Positions 7,445 to 13,839 of a stretch of 19,250 nt of DNA are shown here, in pieces. The DNA comes from Pseudomonadota bacterium (GTDB taxonomy: Bacteria; Pseudomonadota; Alphaproteobacteria; Ferrovibrionales; Ferrovibrionaceae). Where the stretch lies: positions 1 through 19,250 of the forward strand of contig JAJYTL010000023.1 in the NCBI GenBank assembly GCA_021793055.1, written 5' to 3'. Position 1 is the first letter of the stretch, and each line of letters opens with the position of its first letter. A program made the position numbers and the translations under genes. The notes beneath the pieces were generated by a model. It made no database searches, had not been told where the DNA came from, and worked only from the letters and a program-made list of their open reading frames with translations.

Positions 7445-8421
7445 CCGAGGTCAATCTGGTACAGGCGGTGAATCTTGCCTTGGCGCGCGCCATGGAGGAA
7501 GACGACCATGTTCTCGTCCTTGGCGAGGATGTCGGCATCGACGGCGGCGTGTTCCGAGCCACGGATGGGCTGCTGCGGCGGTTCGGCGCCGAACGGGTAT
7601 TGGACACGCCGCTCGCCGAGGGGGCGATCGCCGGCCTATCCGTCGGCCTCGGCGCGCAAGGCTTCCGGCCGGTGGCCGAGATCCAATTCACCGGCTTCAT
7701 CTACCCGATCATCGATCAGCTGGCCTCGCATGCGGCGCGCTTGCGCAACCGGACCCGCGGCCGCCTGACCTGCCCCATGGTGGTCCGCTCGCCCTGCGGC
7801 GGCGGCATTCGCGCGGTCGAGCACCATTCCGAGAGCCCGGAGGCGATGTTCGCCCATATTCCCGGGCTTAGGGTCGTCATTCCGTCGTCGCCGCGGCGGG
7901 CCTATGGCCTGCTGCTGGCGGCGATCCGCGATCCGGATCCGGTGGTTTTCCTCGAGCCGACCCGGCTCTATCGCGCGGCGCGCGGGGATGTGGTGGACGA
8001 TGGCGCGGCGGACATCTTGGGCCGCTGTTTCGTTCTGCGCGAGGGTGGCGACGTCACGCTGATCGCCTGGGGCGCTATGGTGGTTGAGGCGCTGGCCGCG
8101 GCGACCGCGCTTGAGGCCGAGGGCGTCGGCGCCGAGGTTATCGACGTCGCGACCTTGAAGCCGCTCGATACGGAAACCATCGTCGCGTCGATCGGCAAGA
8201 CCGGCCGCTGCGTTATCGCGCACGAGGCGCCGCTCACCGGCGGCTTTGGCGGCGAGATCGCGGGCCGCATCGCCGAACAGGCGCTGTTTTCGCTGCTGGC
8301 GCCGATCGAGCGGATCGCCGGTTACGACACGGTGATCCCGCTGCCGCGCCTGGAACAGCTTTACTTTCCCGACGCGTCGCGTATCGCCGATGCGGCGCGC
8401 CGCGCCATGGCCTATCGATGA
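7441..8421 (+). CDS. pdhB: Pyruvate/2-oxoacid dehydrogenase E1 component, beta subunit
   Basis: E1 beta subunit of 326 residues, full length. It opens with NLALARAMEEDDHVLVLGEDVG, as in the family; the glutamate that activates TPP is Glu60 in DTPLAEGAI. CGGGIRAVEHHSES carries the active-site histidines, and the transketolase C-terminal domain is complete. It overlaps both neighbours by ATGA, so the three complex subunits are probably made in fixed ratio by coupled translation. Confidence 0.94.
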   Translation: MTEVNLVQAVNLALARAMEEDDHVLVLGEDVGIDGGVFRATDGLLRRFGAERVLDTPLAEGAIAGLSVGLGAQGFRPVAEIQFTGFIYPIIDQLASHAARLRNRTRGRLTCPMVVRSPCGGGIRAVEHHSESPEAMFAHIPGLRVVIPSSPRRAYGLLLAAIRDPDPVVFLEPTRLYRAARGDVVDDGAADILGRCFVLREGGDVTLIAWGAMVVEALAAATALEAEGVGAEVIDVATLKPLDTETIVASIGKTGRCVIAHEAPLTGGFGGEIAGRIAEQALFSLLAPIERIAGYDTVIPLPRLEQLYFPDASRIADAARRAMAYR

Positions 8422-9491
8422 AGACCTTCGCGCTTCCCGATCTCGGTGAAGGCCTGCAGGAGGCCGAGCTGGTCGCGTGGCATGTCGCCGAAGGCGATCA
8501 CGTCGTCGCCGACCAACCGCTGGTTTCGGTCGAGACCGAGAAGGCGGTGGTCGAGGTGCCGTCGCCGCGCGCGGGCCGGATCGCGCGGCTGCTGGCAAAG
8601 CCCGGCGAGCGGATCAAGGTCGGCACGCCGATCGTCGGCTTCGAGGAGGGCGCGGCGCCGGATAGCGGAACGGTCGTGGGAGACCTCGCCGAAAAGCAAC
8701 CGGCCGCGCCGCGGCCCGGCCGGGTATTGGCATCGCCCGCGGTGCGGGCGCTGGCGCGCGCGCGCGGCGTCGACCTCGCGGCGGTCGCGGGCAGCGGCCC
8801 GCAGGGTGCGGCGACCGAGGCGGACGTGGCGCGGGCCGCTCTTGGCGGCGCTCCGGTCGCGGGCGCGCCGCTTACCGGCGTGCGGCGGGCGATGGCGCTC
8901 AATATGGCTCGCGCCCGCGCCGAGGTGGTGCTGGCGAGCCTCTGGGATCAGGCCGATGTGGAAGCCTGGTGGGCGGCGGACGCGGATGTGAGCGCGCGCC
9001 TGATTCAGGCGATCGGTGCGGCGGCTGCCGCCGTGCCGGCGCTGAACGCCCATTATGACGGCAAGAACATGGCGCGGACGCTGTTGCCGCGGGTCGATCT
9101 CGGCATCGCCGTCGATACCGAGGAGGGACTCATCGTTCCGGTGCTGCGCGACATTCGAAGTCGCGACGCGGCGGGCCTGCGGCACGATCTCGATGCCCTC
9201 AAGGCGGCGACCCGCGCGCGCGAGGTGGCGCCGGCCGATCTTCGCGGCGCGACGATCACGCTGTCCAATTTCGGCACCTTGGCCGGCCTTCAGGCCGCCT
9301 TGGTGGTTCTGCCGCCGCAGGTGGCGATTGTCGGTGCCGGACGAATTTTTGCGCAAGCCGTTCCTGGCGAGGGGCGCGCGTTTCACCACATGCTGCCGTT
9401 GTCTTTGACCTTCGACCACCGGGTCGTGACAGGCGGCGAAGCGGCGCGCTTCGCCGCGGCGATGATCCAGGATCTTGAGCGCCCGAACTGA
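8418..9491 (+). CDS. pdhC: Dihydrolipoamide acyltransferase (E2) of the same complex
   Basis: E2 core of 357 residues, compact compared with the 400-plus of many E2s because it has a single lipoyl domain (about 1-78) with lipoyl-lysine Lys42 in ETEKAVVEV. A Pro/Ala linker follows, then a peripheral subunit-binding domain (about 103-141, SPAVRALARARGVDL), then the acyltransferase domain (from about 150). The catalytic motif reads DHRVVTGG: His334 is present, but the Asp of HxxxDG is Thr338. The same motif deviates in some other E2s, so activity is plausible but should not be assumed. No dihydrolipoamide dehydrogenase (E3) is in the window, so the complex must borrow one from elsewhere. Confidence 0.92.
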   Translation: MKTFALPDLGEGLQEAELVAWHVAEGDHVVADQPLVSVETEKAVVEVPSPRAGRIARLLAKPGERIKVGTPIVGFEEGAAPDSGTVVGDLAEKQPAAPRPGRVLASPAVRALARARGVDLAAVAGSGPQGAATEADVARAALGGAPVAGAPLTGVRRAMALNMARARAEVVLASLWDQADVEAWWAADADVSARLIQAIGAAAAAVPALNAHYDGKNMARTLLPRVDLGIAVDTEEGLIVPVLRDIRSRDAAGLRHDLDALKAATRAREVAPADLRGATITLSNFGTLAGLQAALVVLPPQVAIVGAGRIFAQAVPGEGRAFHHMLPLSLTFDHRVVTGGEAARFAAAMIQDLERPN

Positions 9492-9525
9492 GCCGTAGGC
9501 CGGCTTCGATGCCATGGAGGAAAGA

Positions 9526-10665
9526 GTGGAAAACGGGTTTCGCTTTGCCGACGACCTCGGCCCGTTCAAGATCGTCCATATCCATCGTCCGGCGGTCGGG
9601 CTCAAGGCGGTGGTGGCCATCGACAACGTCGCTTGCGGTCCCGCGCTCGGCGGGGTTCGCATGGCGCCGGACGTGAGCGCCGAGGAAGCCTTTCGGCTGG
9701 CGCGCGCGATGACGCTGAAAAATGCCGCCGCCGGTCTGGCCCATGGCGGCGGCAAGGCGGTGATCTATGGCGATCCGAAAATGCCGCCGGCGGAAAAGGA
9801 GCGACTCATTCGCGCCTTCGCCACCGCTATTGCCGACTTCGGCGATTACATACCGGGGCCGGACATGGGAACTGACGAGCGGGCCATGGCCTGGATCAAG
9901 GACGAAACCGGCCGGGCGCTCGGGCTGCCGCGAGAGCTCGGCGGGATTCCGCTGGATGAGATCGGGGCTACCGGGTTCGGGCTGGCGGTGGCGATCGATG
10001 TCGCGGCGCAGCGGATCGGCCTCGACCTTAAAGGCGCGCGGGTCGCGGTGCAGGGTTTCGGCTCGGTCGGTCGGCATGCCGCCCGTTGTCTCGCCGACAA
10101 GGGCGCCGTTCTTGTCGCGGCGAGCGATTCGCAAGGGATGATCGCCGATCCCCGCGGCCTCGATATCGCGGCGCTGACCGAACTCAAGGCCGCCGGGCGG
10201 CCGTTGACGGCGCTCGCCGGCGCGCGCGCCCAGGCGCCGGAGGCGGTGATCGATGTCGCGTGCGACGTCTGGATTCCGGCGGCGCGGCCGGATGTCATCA
10301 CCGCGGCCAATGTCGGGCGCCTCGATACCCGTCTCGTGGCGCAGGGCGCCAATATCCCCTGCACGGCGGAGGCCGAGGCCGCGCTTGCCGCGCGCGGCGT
10401 GCTCGTGCTGCCGGATTTCATCGCCAACGCGGGCGGCGTGATCTTCGCCGCGACCGAATTTCAGCACGGCACGGAAACCCAGGCGTTCTCCACCATCGCG
10501 GAAAAAATTCGCGCCAATACGCAATCGGTGCTCGATCGCGCGGCGCGATCCAATGAGCTGCCGCGGGCGGCGGCGGTTGCGCTGGCGCTGGCGCGGGTGC
10601 GTCGCGCGGCCGAAGTCCGGCGCTGGGGGCCGCGGCCGGTCCGGCGGCCGACCGCGCTGGATTGA
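9526..10665 (+). CDS. Glu/Leu/Phe/Val-type amino-acid dehydrogenase
   Basis: NAD(P)-dependent amino-acid dehydrogenase of 379 residues, which would reversibly convert an amino acid to a 2-oxoacid plus ammonia. Family residues are Lys65 and Lys77 (TLKNAAAGLAHGGGKAV), catalytic Asp113 in GPDMGT, and the dinucleotide loop GFGSVG (177-182); the C-terminal IANAGGV follows. GGGKAV and the length resemble leucine/valine dehydrogenase more than the longer hexameric glutamate dehydrogenases. I chose GTG 9526 over ATG 9514 because GGAGG (9516-9520) would be inside the longer version but is ideally spaced from the GTG. It starts 34 bases after E2, so it is probably the fourth gene of that operon. A pairing of LeuDH-type and 2-oxoacid dehydrogenase enzymes could mean branched-chain amino-acid oxidation. 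Confidence 0.88.
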   Translation: MENGFRFADDLGPFKIVHIHRPAVGLKAVVAIDNVACGPALGGVRMAPDVSAEEAFRLARAMTLKNAAAGLAHGGGKAVIYGDPKMPPAEKERLIRAFATAIADFGDYIPGPDMGTDERAMAWIKDETGRALGLPRELGGIPLDEIGATGFGLAVAIDVAAQRIGLDLKGARVAVQGFGSVGRHAARCLADKGAVLVAASDSQGMIADPRGLDIAALTELKAAGRPLTALAGARAQAPEAVIDVACDVWIPAARPDVITAANVGRLDTRLVAQGANIPCTAEAEAALAARGVLVLPDFIANAGGVIFAATEFQHGTETQAFSTIAEKIRANTQSVLDRAARSNELPRAAAVALALARVRRAAEVRRWGPRPVRRPTALD

Positions 10666-10702
10666 GCCAGATCAAGGCTGGGCCTCCGGGAAGCCGGACA
10701 AT
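10662..10702 (+). promoter_or_regulatory. FNR/FixK-like box and -10 of the Hsp20 gene
   Basis: TTGAG-CCAG-ATCAA (10662-10675), nine of ten conserved bases, overlaps the stop codon of the preceding dehydrogenase. GACAAT at 10697-10702 is a plausible -10 within one base of class II spacing. Confidence 0.7.
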
Positions 10703-10753
10703 CTCCCAAGTTCGCGAATGTTTCAGGTTCCGTGAATGGGAAGGAGAATGACG

Positions 10754-11275
10754 ATGCCCGATAAGGCCATTGATATCAAAAAGATCCCGGCAGCCCGGGA
10801 AGCGCTGCCTGACATGTGGCGGTCGTTCCGCACCGATCTCGACCGCTTGTTCGATCGCTTCGACGGCGGATTTTGGCCCCCGGCGATGCGGCGGATGTTC
10901 GATCTCGAGCCGTTCTGGCGCCAAGGAACCTCTTTCGATTTCAACGTTCCTGCGGTGGATGTAAGCGAAGACGAGAAGGCGTACACGATCACGGCCGAGC
11001 TCCCGGGCATCGATGAAAAGAACGTCGATGTGTCGGTGCACGGCGACAGCCTCGTTCTCAAGGGCGAGAAACACAAGGAGAGGGAAGAAAAGGACAAGAA
11101 TTATTACTTGTCCGAGCGGTCCTACGGCTCGTTTCAGCGCAGCTTCCGTCTCCCGGATGGCGTCGATCAAAGCAAGATCGCGGCAACCTTCGCCAAGGGC
11201 GTCTTGACGATCACCCTGCCGAAGACGACCGAGGCGCAGAAGCAGCAGAAGAAGATCGAGGTCAAGGCCGGATAG
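10754..11275 (+). CDS. Hsp20/alpha-crystallin small heat-shock protein
   Basis: ATP-independent holdase chaperone of 173 residues with the standard layout. A charged N-terminal arm (1-60) is followed by an alpha-crystallin domain (about 64-157) with VDVSEDEKAYTITAELPG and the A-x-x-x-n-GVL motif realised as AKGVLTITLP (147-156), and then a Lys/Gln-rich tail. Three in-frame ATGs lie close together (10736, 10748, 10754). The Shine-Dalgarno AAGGAG (10741-10746) is 7 bases from the third and too close to the second, so I place the start at 10754. No sigma-32 promoter or ROSE-type thermosensor was recognised; the FNR-type box suggests induction by oxygen limitation rather than, or in addition to, heat. 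Confidence 0.94.
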   Translation: MPDKAIDIKKIPAAREALPDMWRSFRTDLDRLFDRFDGGFWPPAMRRMFDLEPFWRQGTSFDFNVPAVDVSEDEKAYTITAELPGIDEKNVDVSVHGDSLVLKGEKHKEREEKDKNYYLSERSYGSFQRSFRLPDGVDQSKIAATFAKGVLTITLPKTTEAQKQQKKIEVKAG

Positions 11276-11357
11276 CGGCCCGGCAGGCGGCGGCGCGAGG
11301 GCCAGGGCGGGCTCGGCGCTGATGCTTCGGCGCGCCGCGAGGCGCCAGGATGATGGG

Positions 11358-11399
11358 TTGATGTAGGTCAATGAGAGGGCAGTGGTGCCCGAATAGGTT
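11358..11399 (+). promoter_or_regulatory. FNR/FixK box and -10 of the small lipoprotein gene
   Basis: TTGAT-GTAG-GTCAA (11358-11371) is followed by TAGGTT (11394-11399) at exact class II spacing. The predicted start point near 11406 leaves a leader of about 75 bases before the ATG. Confidence 0.8.
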
Positions 11400-11480
11400 G
11401 TGCTTAGCGAGGGGAGCCCGTCGGTCCTTTTCTTCGGTGTCGCAAATCTGGCCCCTTATTCGCAAACAAAGGAGAGCATC

Positions 11481-11747
11481 ATGAAGTTCTTCAGACGAAC
11501 ACTGATTATCCTGGTTCCGGTTCTTGCCCTTGGGGCGTGCACGACCCTGAGCGACCAGGATCGGGCTTTGCTGACCTCGGCCAGTCAGAACGCCGAGCAG
11601 GCGAAGACGACATCGCAACAGGCTTTGGACGCGTCGCGTGCGGCGCAGGCGAGCGCCCAGAAAGCCGAGGAGGAGGCTGCGGCGGCCAACGAGAAGGCTG
11701 ATCGCATGTTCAGGCACTCGCTGCGGAAGGTTTCGCCGTCAAAGTGA
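11481..11747 (+). CDS. Small alanine-rich lipoprotein (Lpp/OprI-like)
   Basis: Lipoprotein of 88 residues. A basic n-region (MKFFRRT) and a hydrophobic stretch lead to the lipobox LGAC with acylated Cys20. The mature part is a continuous Ala/Gln/Glu-rich helix (about 28-75) with a heptad-like pattern, as in the trimeric Ala-zipper lipoproteins Lpp and OprI. The last residue is lysine, the position at which Lpp is joined to peptidoglycan; whether that happens here is inference. ATG 11481 is preceded by AAAGGAG (11468-11474). The frame stays open upstream to 11400, but that part lacks a signal and is excluded. Confidence 0.85.
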   Translation: MKFFRRTLIILVPVLALGACTTLSDQDRALLTSASQNAEQAKTTSQQALDASRAAQASAQKAEEEAAAANEKADRMFRHSLRKVSPSK

Positions 11748-11785
11748 CGGAAAGCACGGGCTGCCTGACGGGGCGCTCGGCCTCT

Positions 11786-11837
11786 CAACCGCCCTTCCCC
11801 CCCGCGGTTGGGTGCGCCGGGCGCTCTTTCTTTTTCC
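11786..11837. terminator. Possible hairpin terminator between convergent units
   Basis: CAACCGC (11786-11792) and GCGGTTG (11804-11810) form a 7-bp stem with a C-rich loop, and a pyrimidine-rich T tract follows at about 11825-11837. The T tract is further from the stem than in a classic intrinsic terminator, so this is tentative. It lies between the lipoprotein gene and the convergent WYL gene. Confidence 0.3.
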
Positions 11838-11958
11838 GGCAAGTCGGCCGAGTGGGCGGCTAGCGAACGAACGTCCGAGCGGCACAGCCGGCACCGCGCC
11901 GGAACGCCGCGTGACGGAGGCGACTGAAAACGAAGGTCGAGGGGCCGCGCACCCGCTG

Positions 11959-12252
11959 TCAAAGCTCGCAATAAACCTTCGTCATGGCGGGGTCGTTTCG
12001 CATATAGCCCTGTTTCGGCGCCTCGAATGTCCTTTCAAGCACCGTGAATTCGCGCATTTCCTCGATGTGGAAGAGCTTCCAGCCCTGTTCGCGCGACGCG
12101 CTGTAGCCGGACACCTGATAGGCGCGCAGAATGGGATGGCCGCCGTCGGAAACGCCGAAGGCGTAAGGCTCGACTGTGCGCATGCCGCCGCGGTACCAGA
12201 ACCGCACTTGGCGCCGGCTATGGATGGCGTCGCAAATCTGGTGCTCTTCCAT
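11959..12252 (-). CDS. Stand-alone WYL-domain-like protein
   Basis: Protein of 97 residues that matches the WYL sensing domain pattern: an AIHSRRQVRFWYRGGMRTVEPYAFG-like opening strand-helix (about 9-33), LRAYQVSG (42-49), GWKLFHIEEM (57-66) and the closing F-x-x-P-x-x-GY-x-x-x-D segment (76-87). WYL domains usually sit behind a helix-turn-helix in transcription factors and bind ligands or nucleic acid; here there is no DNA-binding domain at all. GAGGA upstream on the minus strand supports the ATG at 12252. It is probably co-transcribed from the DUF2892 gene 103 bases upstream. Confidence 0.75.
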   Translation of the reverse strand: MEEHQICDAIHSRRQVRFWYRGGMRTVEPYAFGVSDGGHPILRAYQVSGYSASREQGWKLFHIEEMREFTVLERTFEAPKQGYMRNDPAMTKVYCEL

Positions 12253-12355
12253 AACGGATCCTCGGCTCTTTCAACGTCAAGGCGTGACGGGCGCTGCGGC
12301 TATCCCTGGTGGATGGCCGCGGTATCGTCGTCGGGCCATGACGCGCGTCTATCCT

Positions 12356-12571
12356 TCAGGCCCGGTGAGCCCGGTCGTGATCGGAGGCACAGGTGGAGAT
12401 GCCGAGCATGGTATATGCCGGGCACCATCCCACGGCCGCCGTGGCGATGGGAATCAAGCCGATCAGTCCGATCCAGCGCAGACCGCCGTCGGTGACGAAG
12501 ATCAGGGCGAGGAGGATCACCCCGACGATCAGGCGCAGGATGCGATCGGCGGTGCCAATGTTTGCCGTCAT
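12356..12571 (-). CDS. DUF2892-family small inner-membrane protein
   Basis: Protein of 71 residues with two hydrophobic segments (about 11-27 and 33-58), a short N-terminal basic stretch (GTADRILR), and the family hallmark WCPAYTMLGIST with cysteines at 49 and 61. The family is widespread as the membrane part of YgaP-like proteins or as small stand-alone proteins, often near rhodanese or sulfur genes; no such neighbour exists here and the function is unknown. AAGGGAGAG lies just before the ATG. The promoter has an FNR-type box on the minus strand. Confidence 0.85.
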   Translation of the reverse strand: MTANIGTADRILRLIVGVILLALIFVTDGGLRWIGLIGLIPIATAAVGWCPAYTMLGISTCASDHDRAHRA

Positions 12572-12633
12572 CGGACTCTCCCTTATCGACGCTCGTTCGC
12601 TACAGGCCGCTTAAGACCCATAGACCCAATCCA

Positions 12634-12675
12634 ATAATGTCCAGGAGCCGGCGTACCCCTCTTGATGCAGATCAA
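12634..12675 (-). promoter_or_regulatory. FNR/FixK box and -10 for the leftward DUF2892 unit
   Basis: TTGAT-GCAG-ATCAA (12662-12675) is a full consensus match, flanked by a further C/G pair. Read leftward, CATTAT at 12639-12634 matches four of six -10 bases at exact class II spacing, giving a start point near 12627. Rightward, no -10 is seen at that spacing, so this box probably serves the minus strand. Confidence 0.78.
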
Positions 12676-12710
12676 GCGGCCTGTTCGCGCTCGCGGCAGA
12701 GTGCCGGATG

Positions 12711-12752
12711 TTGACGTGGGTCAAGGCGGCGCATTGCAAGTGCCGCTGGAAT
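12711..12752 (+). promoter_or_regulatory. FNR/FixK box and -10 for the rightward DUF3775 gene
   Basis: TTGAC-GTGG-GTCAA (12711-12724) has symmetrical arms. TGGAAT (12747-12752) matches four of six -10 bases at exact class II spacing, with a start point near 12759. Its centre is 49 bases from that of the leftward box. Confidence 0.78.
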
Positions 12753-12825
12753 GCCTGGGTGCGGTCGCGGAGTCGATGGCTGGACCCGGGGTATCGCGAC
12801 GGCTTCGAGAGGAAGGGTTGCTCAG

Positions 12826-13260
12826 ATGGCCGAAGACGACGAGGAGATTGTTTCGGAACTGAACATCAGTCCGGAGAAGGTCTGTTACATCATCATCAAG
12901 GCACGCGAGTTTGACGCCAAGGTGGATCCGGTGGAGACCGATCCGGGATCGAATCCGGCGGATAGCGGCGAGCGCGAGATTCTCGAGGACTATTCCGACG
13001 ATCCGACCTTTGCCGAGCTGTACGCCGCAATCGACGGCCTGAACGAGGACGAGATCGTGGATCTGATCGCGCTCGCATGGGTCGGGCGGGGCGATTTCAC
13101 GAAAGACGAATGGGCAGAAGCGCGGGCGCTCGCGGACGAGCGGCATCGGCGTCATTCGGCGGGCTATCTGACCGGAATCCCGGCATTGGGGGACTATCTG
13201 GAGGAAGGGCTCTCGGCCCTCGGATATTCCTGCGAGGACTATGAGATCGGTCGGCTTTAA
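12826..13260 (+). CDS. DUF3775-family protein (copy 1)
   Basis: Soluble acidic protein of 144 residues in a family of unknown function. The recognisable core is LNEDEIVDLIALAWVGRGD (72-90), then DEWAEARALADER and YLTGIPALGDYLEEGLSALGY (114-134). No signal peptide, membrane segment or catalytic motif is seen. ATG 12826 follows GGAAGGG; the frame is open upstream, but that part contains the promoter region. A diverged paralogue lies at 17537-18034, also behind an FNR-type box, so the two are probably induced together. Confidence 0.82.
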   Translation: MAEDDEEIVSELNISPEKVCYIIIKAREFDAKVDPVETDPGSNPADSGEREILEDYSDDPTFAELYAAIDGLNEDEIVDLIALAWVGRGDFTKDEWAEARALADERHRRHSAGYLTGIPALGDYLEEGLSALGYSCEDYEIGRL

Positions 13261-13299
13261 TGCAATGCCGCGCGAACACGGATTCGTCATTACCAGGTT

Positions 13300-13332
13300 G
13301 CTCTCGGACCGGAGCCGCCGGACAGCGAGAGC
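13300..13332. other. Intergenic hairpin between the DUF3775 and lipoprotein genes
   Basis: GCTCTCG (13300-13306) pairs with CGAGAGC (13326-13332) around a 19-base loop that itself contains CCGG twice. It is not followed by a T run. It could be an mRNA stability or attenuation element if the two genes share a transcript. Confidence 0.3.
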
Positions 13333-13374
13333 GGTTGGCGCGTATGGCCGCACAGAACACGAAGGAGTGGATCA

Positions 13375-13839
13375 ATGAAACGTATGCTGGGCGTGATTAT
13401 TTGTCTTGTCGCCGTCGTCGGTTGCACCAATACCGGTCCGAAGGAATTAGGCGGCACGCTGGTCGGGGCCGGCGTCGGCGGGCTTGCCGGCTCGCAGATC
13501 GGCGGCGGCACCGGCCGGATCGTGGCGACCGGACTAGGCGTTCTGATCGGCGGTCTGGTCGGCAGCGAGGTCGGCCGCAGCCTTGATCGCGCGGATCGCC
13601 TGGAGATGGAGCAGGCGACGCAGCGCTCGCTGGAAAGCGCGCCGTCCGGGCAAGTGACCACATGGCGGAATCCGGACACGGGACATTCCGGGACCGTTGA
13701 GCCGGTTCGGACTTACGAGACCTCGCAGGGCGCCTACTGCCGCGAGTTCCAGCAGACCATCTCCGTCGGCGGGAAGGTGGAAAAAGCTTACGGCACCGCC
13801 TGCCGGCAGCCCGATGGTACTTGGAAGATCGTTCAGTAA
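13375..13839 (+). CDS. Glycine-zipper outer-membrane lipoprotein (17 kDa surface antigen-like)
   Basis: Lipoprotein of 154 residues. The signal ends in lipobox VVGC with Cys17. A glycine-zipper segment (about 26-67, GGTLVGAGVGGLAGSQIGGG then GVLIGGLVGSEVG) forms a predicted two-helix membrane-associated hairpin. The C-terminal beta domain (about 89-154) has TWRNPDTGHSGTVEPVRTY, YCREFQQTISVGGK and ACRQPDGTWKIV. This is the architecture of the rickettsial 17 kDa antigen family. Cysteines in YCREF and ACRQ could pair. AAGGAG (13362-13367) supports the ATG. It may be co-transcribed with the DUF3775 gene 114 bases upstream, and it overlaps the convergent pncB by 7 bases. Confidence 0.9.
   Translation: MKRMLGVIICLVAVVGCTNTGPKELGGTLVGAGVGGLAGSQIGGGTGRIVATGLGVLIGGLVGSEVGRSLDRADRLEMEQATQRSLESAPSGQVTTWRNPDTGHSGTVEPVRTYETSQGAYCREFQQTISVGGKVEKAYGTACRQPDGTWKIVQ

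Noticed and set aside
7441..7454. ATGAC-CGAG-GTCAA, a near match to the FNR box
   Set aside because: It is the start codon and first codons of E1 beta, inside a translationally coupled operon, so it is most likely coincidence.
8412..9755. 447-codon minus-strand frame opposite E2
   Set aside because: Low-complexity Arg/His/Gly-rich sequence, with E2 domains intact on the plus strand.
11638..12495. 285-codon plus-strand frame across the WYL and DUF2892 region
   Set aside because: No ribosome binding site or family pattern, whereas the minus strand holds two genes with recognised families and good Shine-Dalgarno sequences.
12662..12862. 66-codon plus-strand frame starting in the divergent promoter region
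   Set aside because: Contains both FNR-type boxes and ends inside the DUF3775 gene in another frame.
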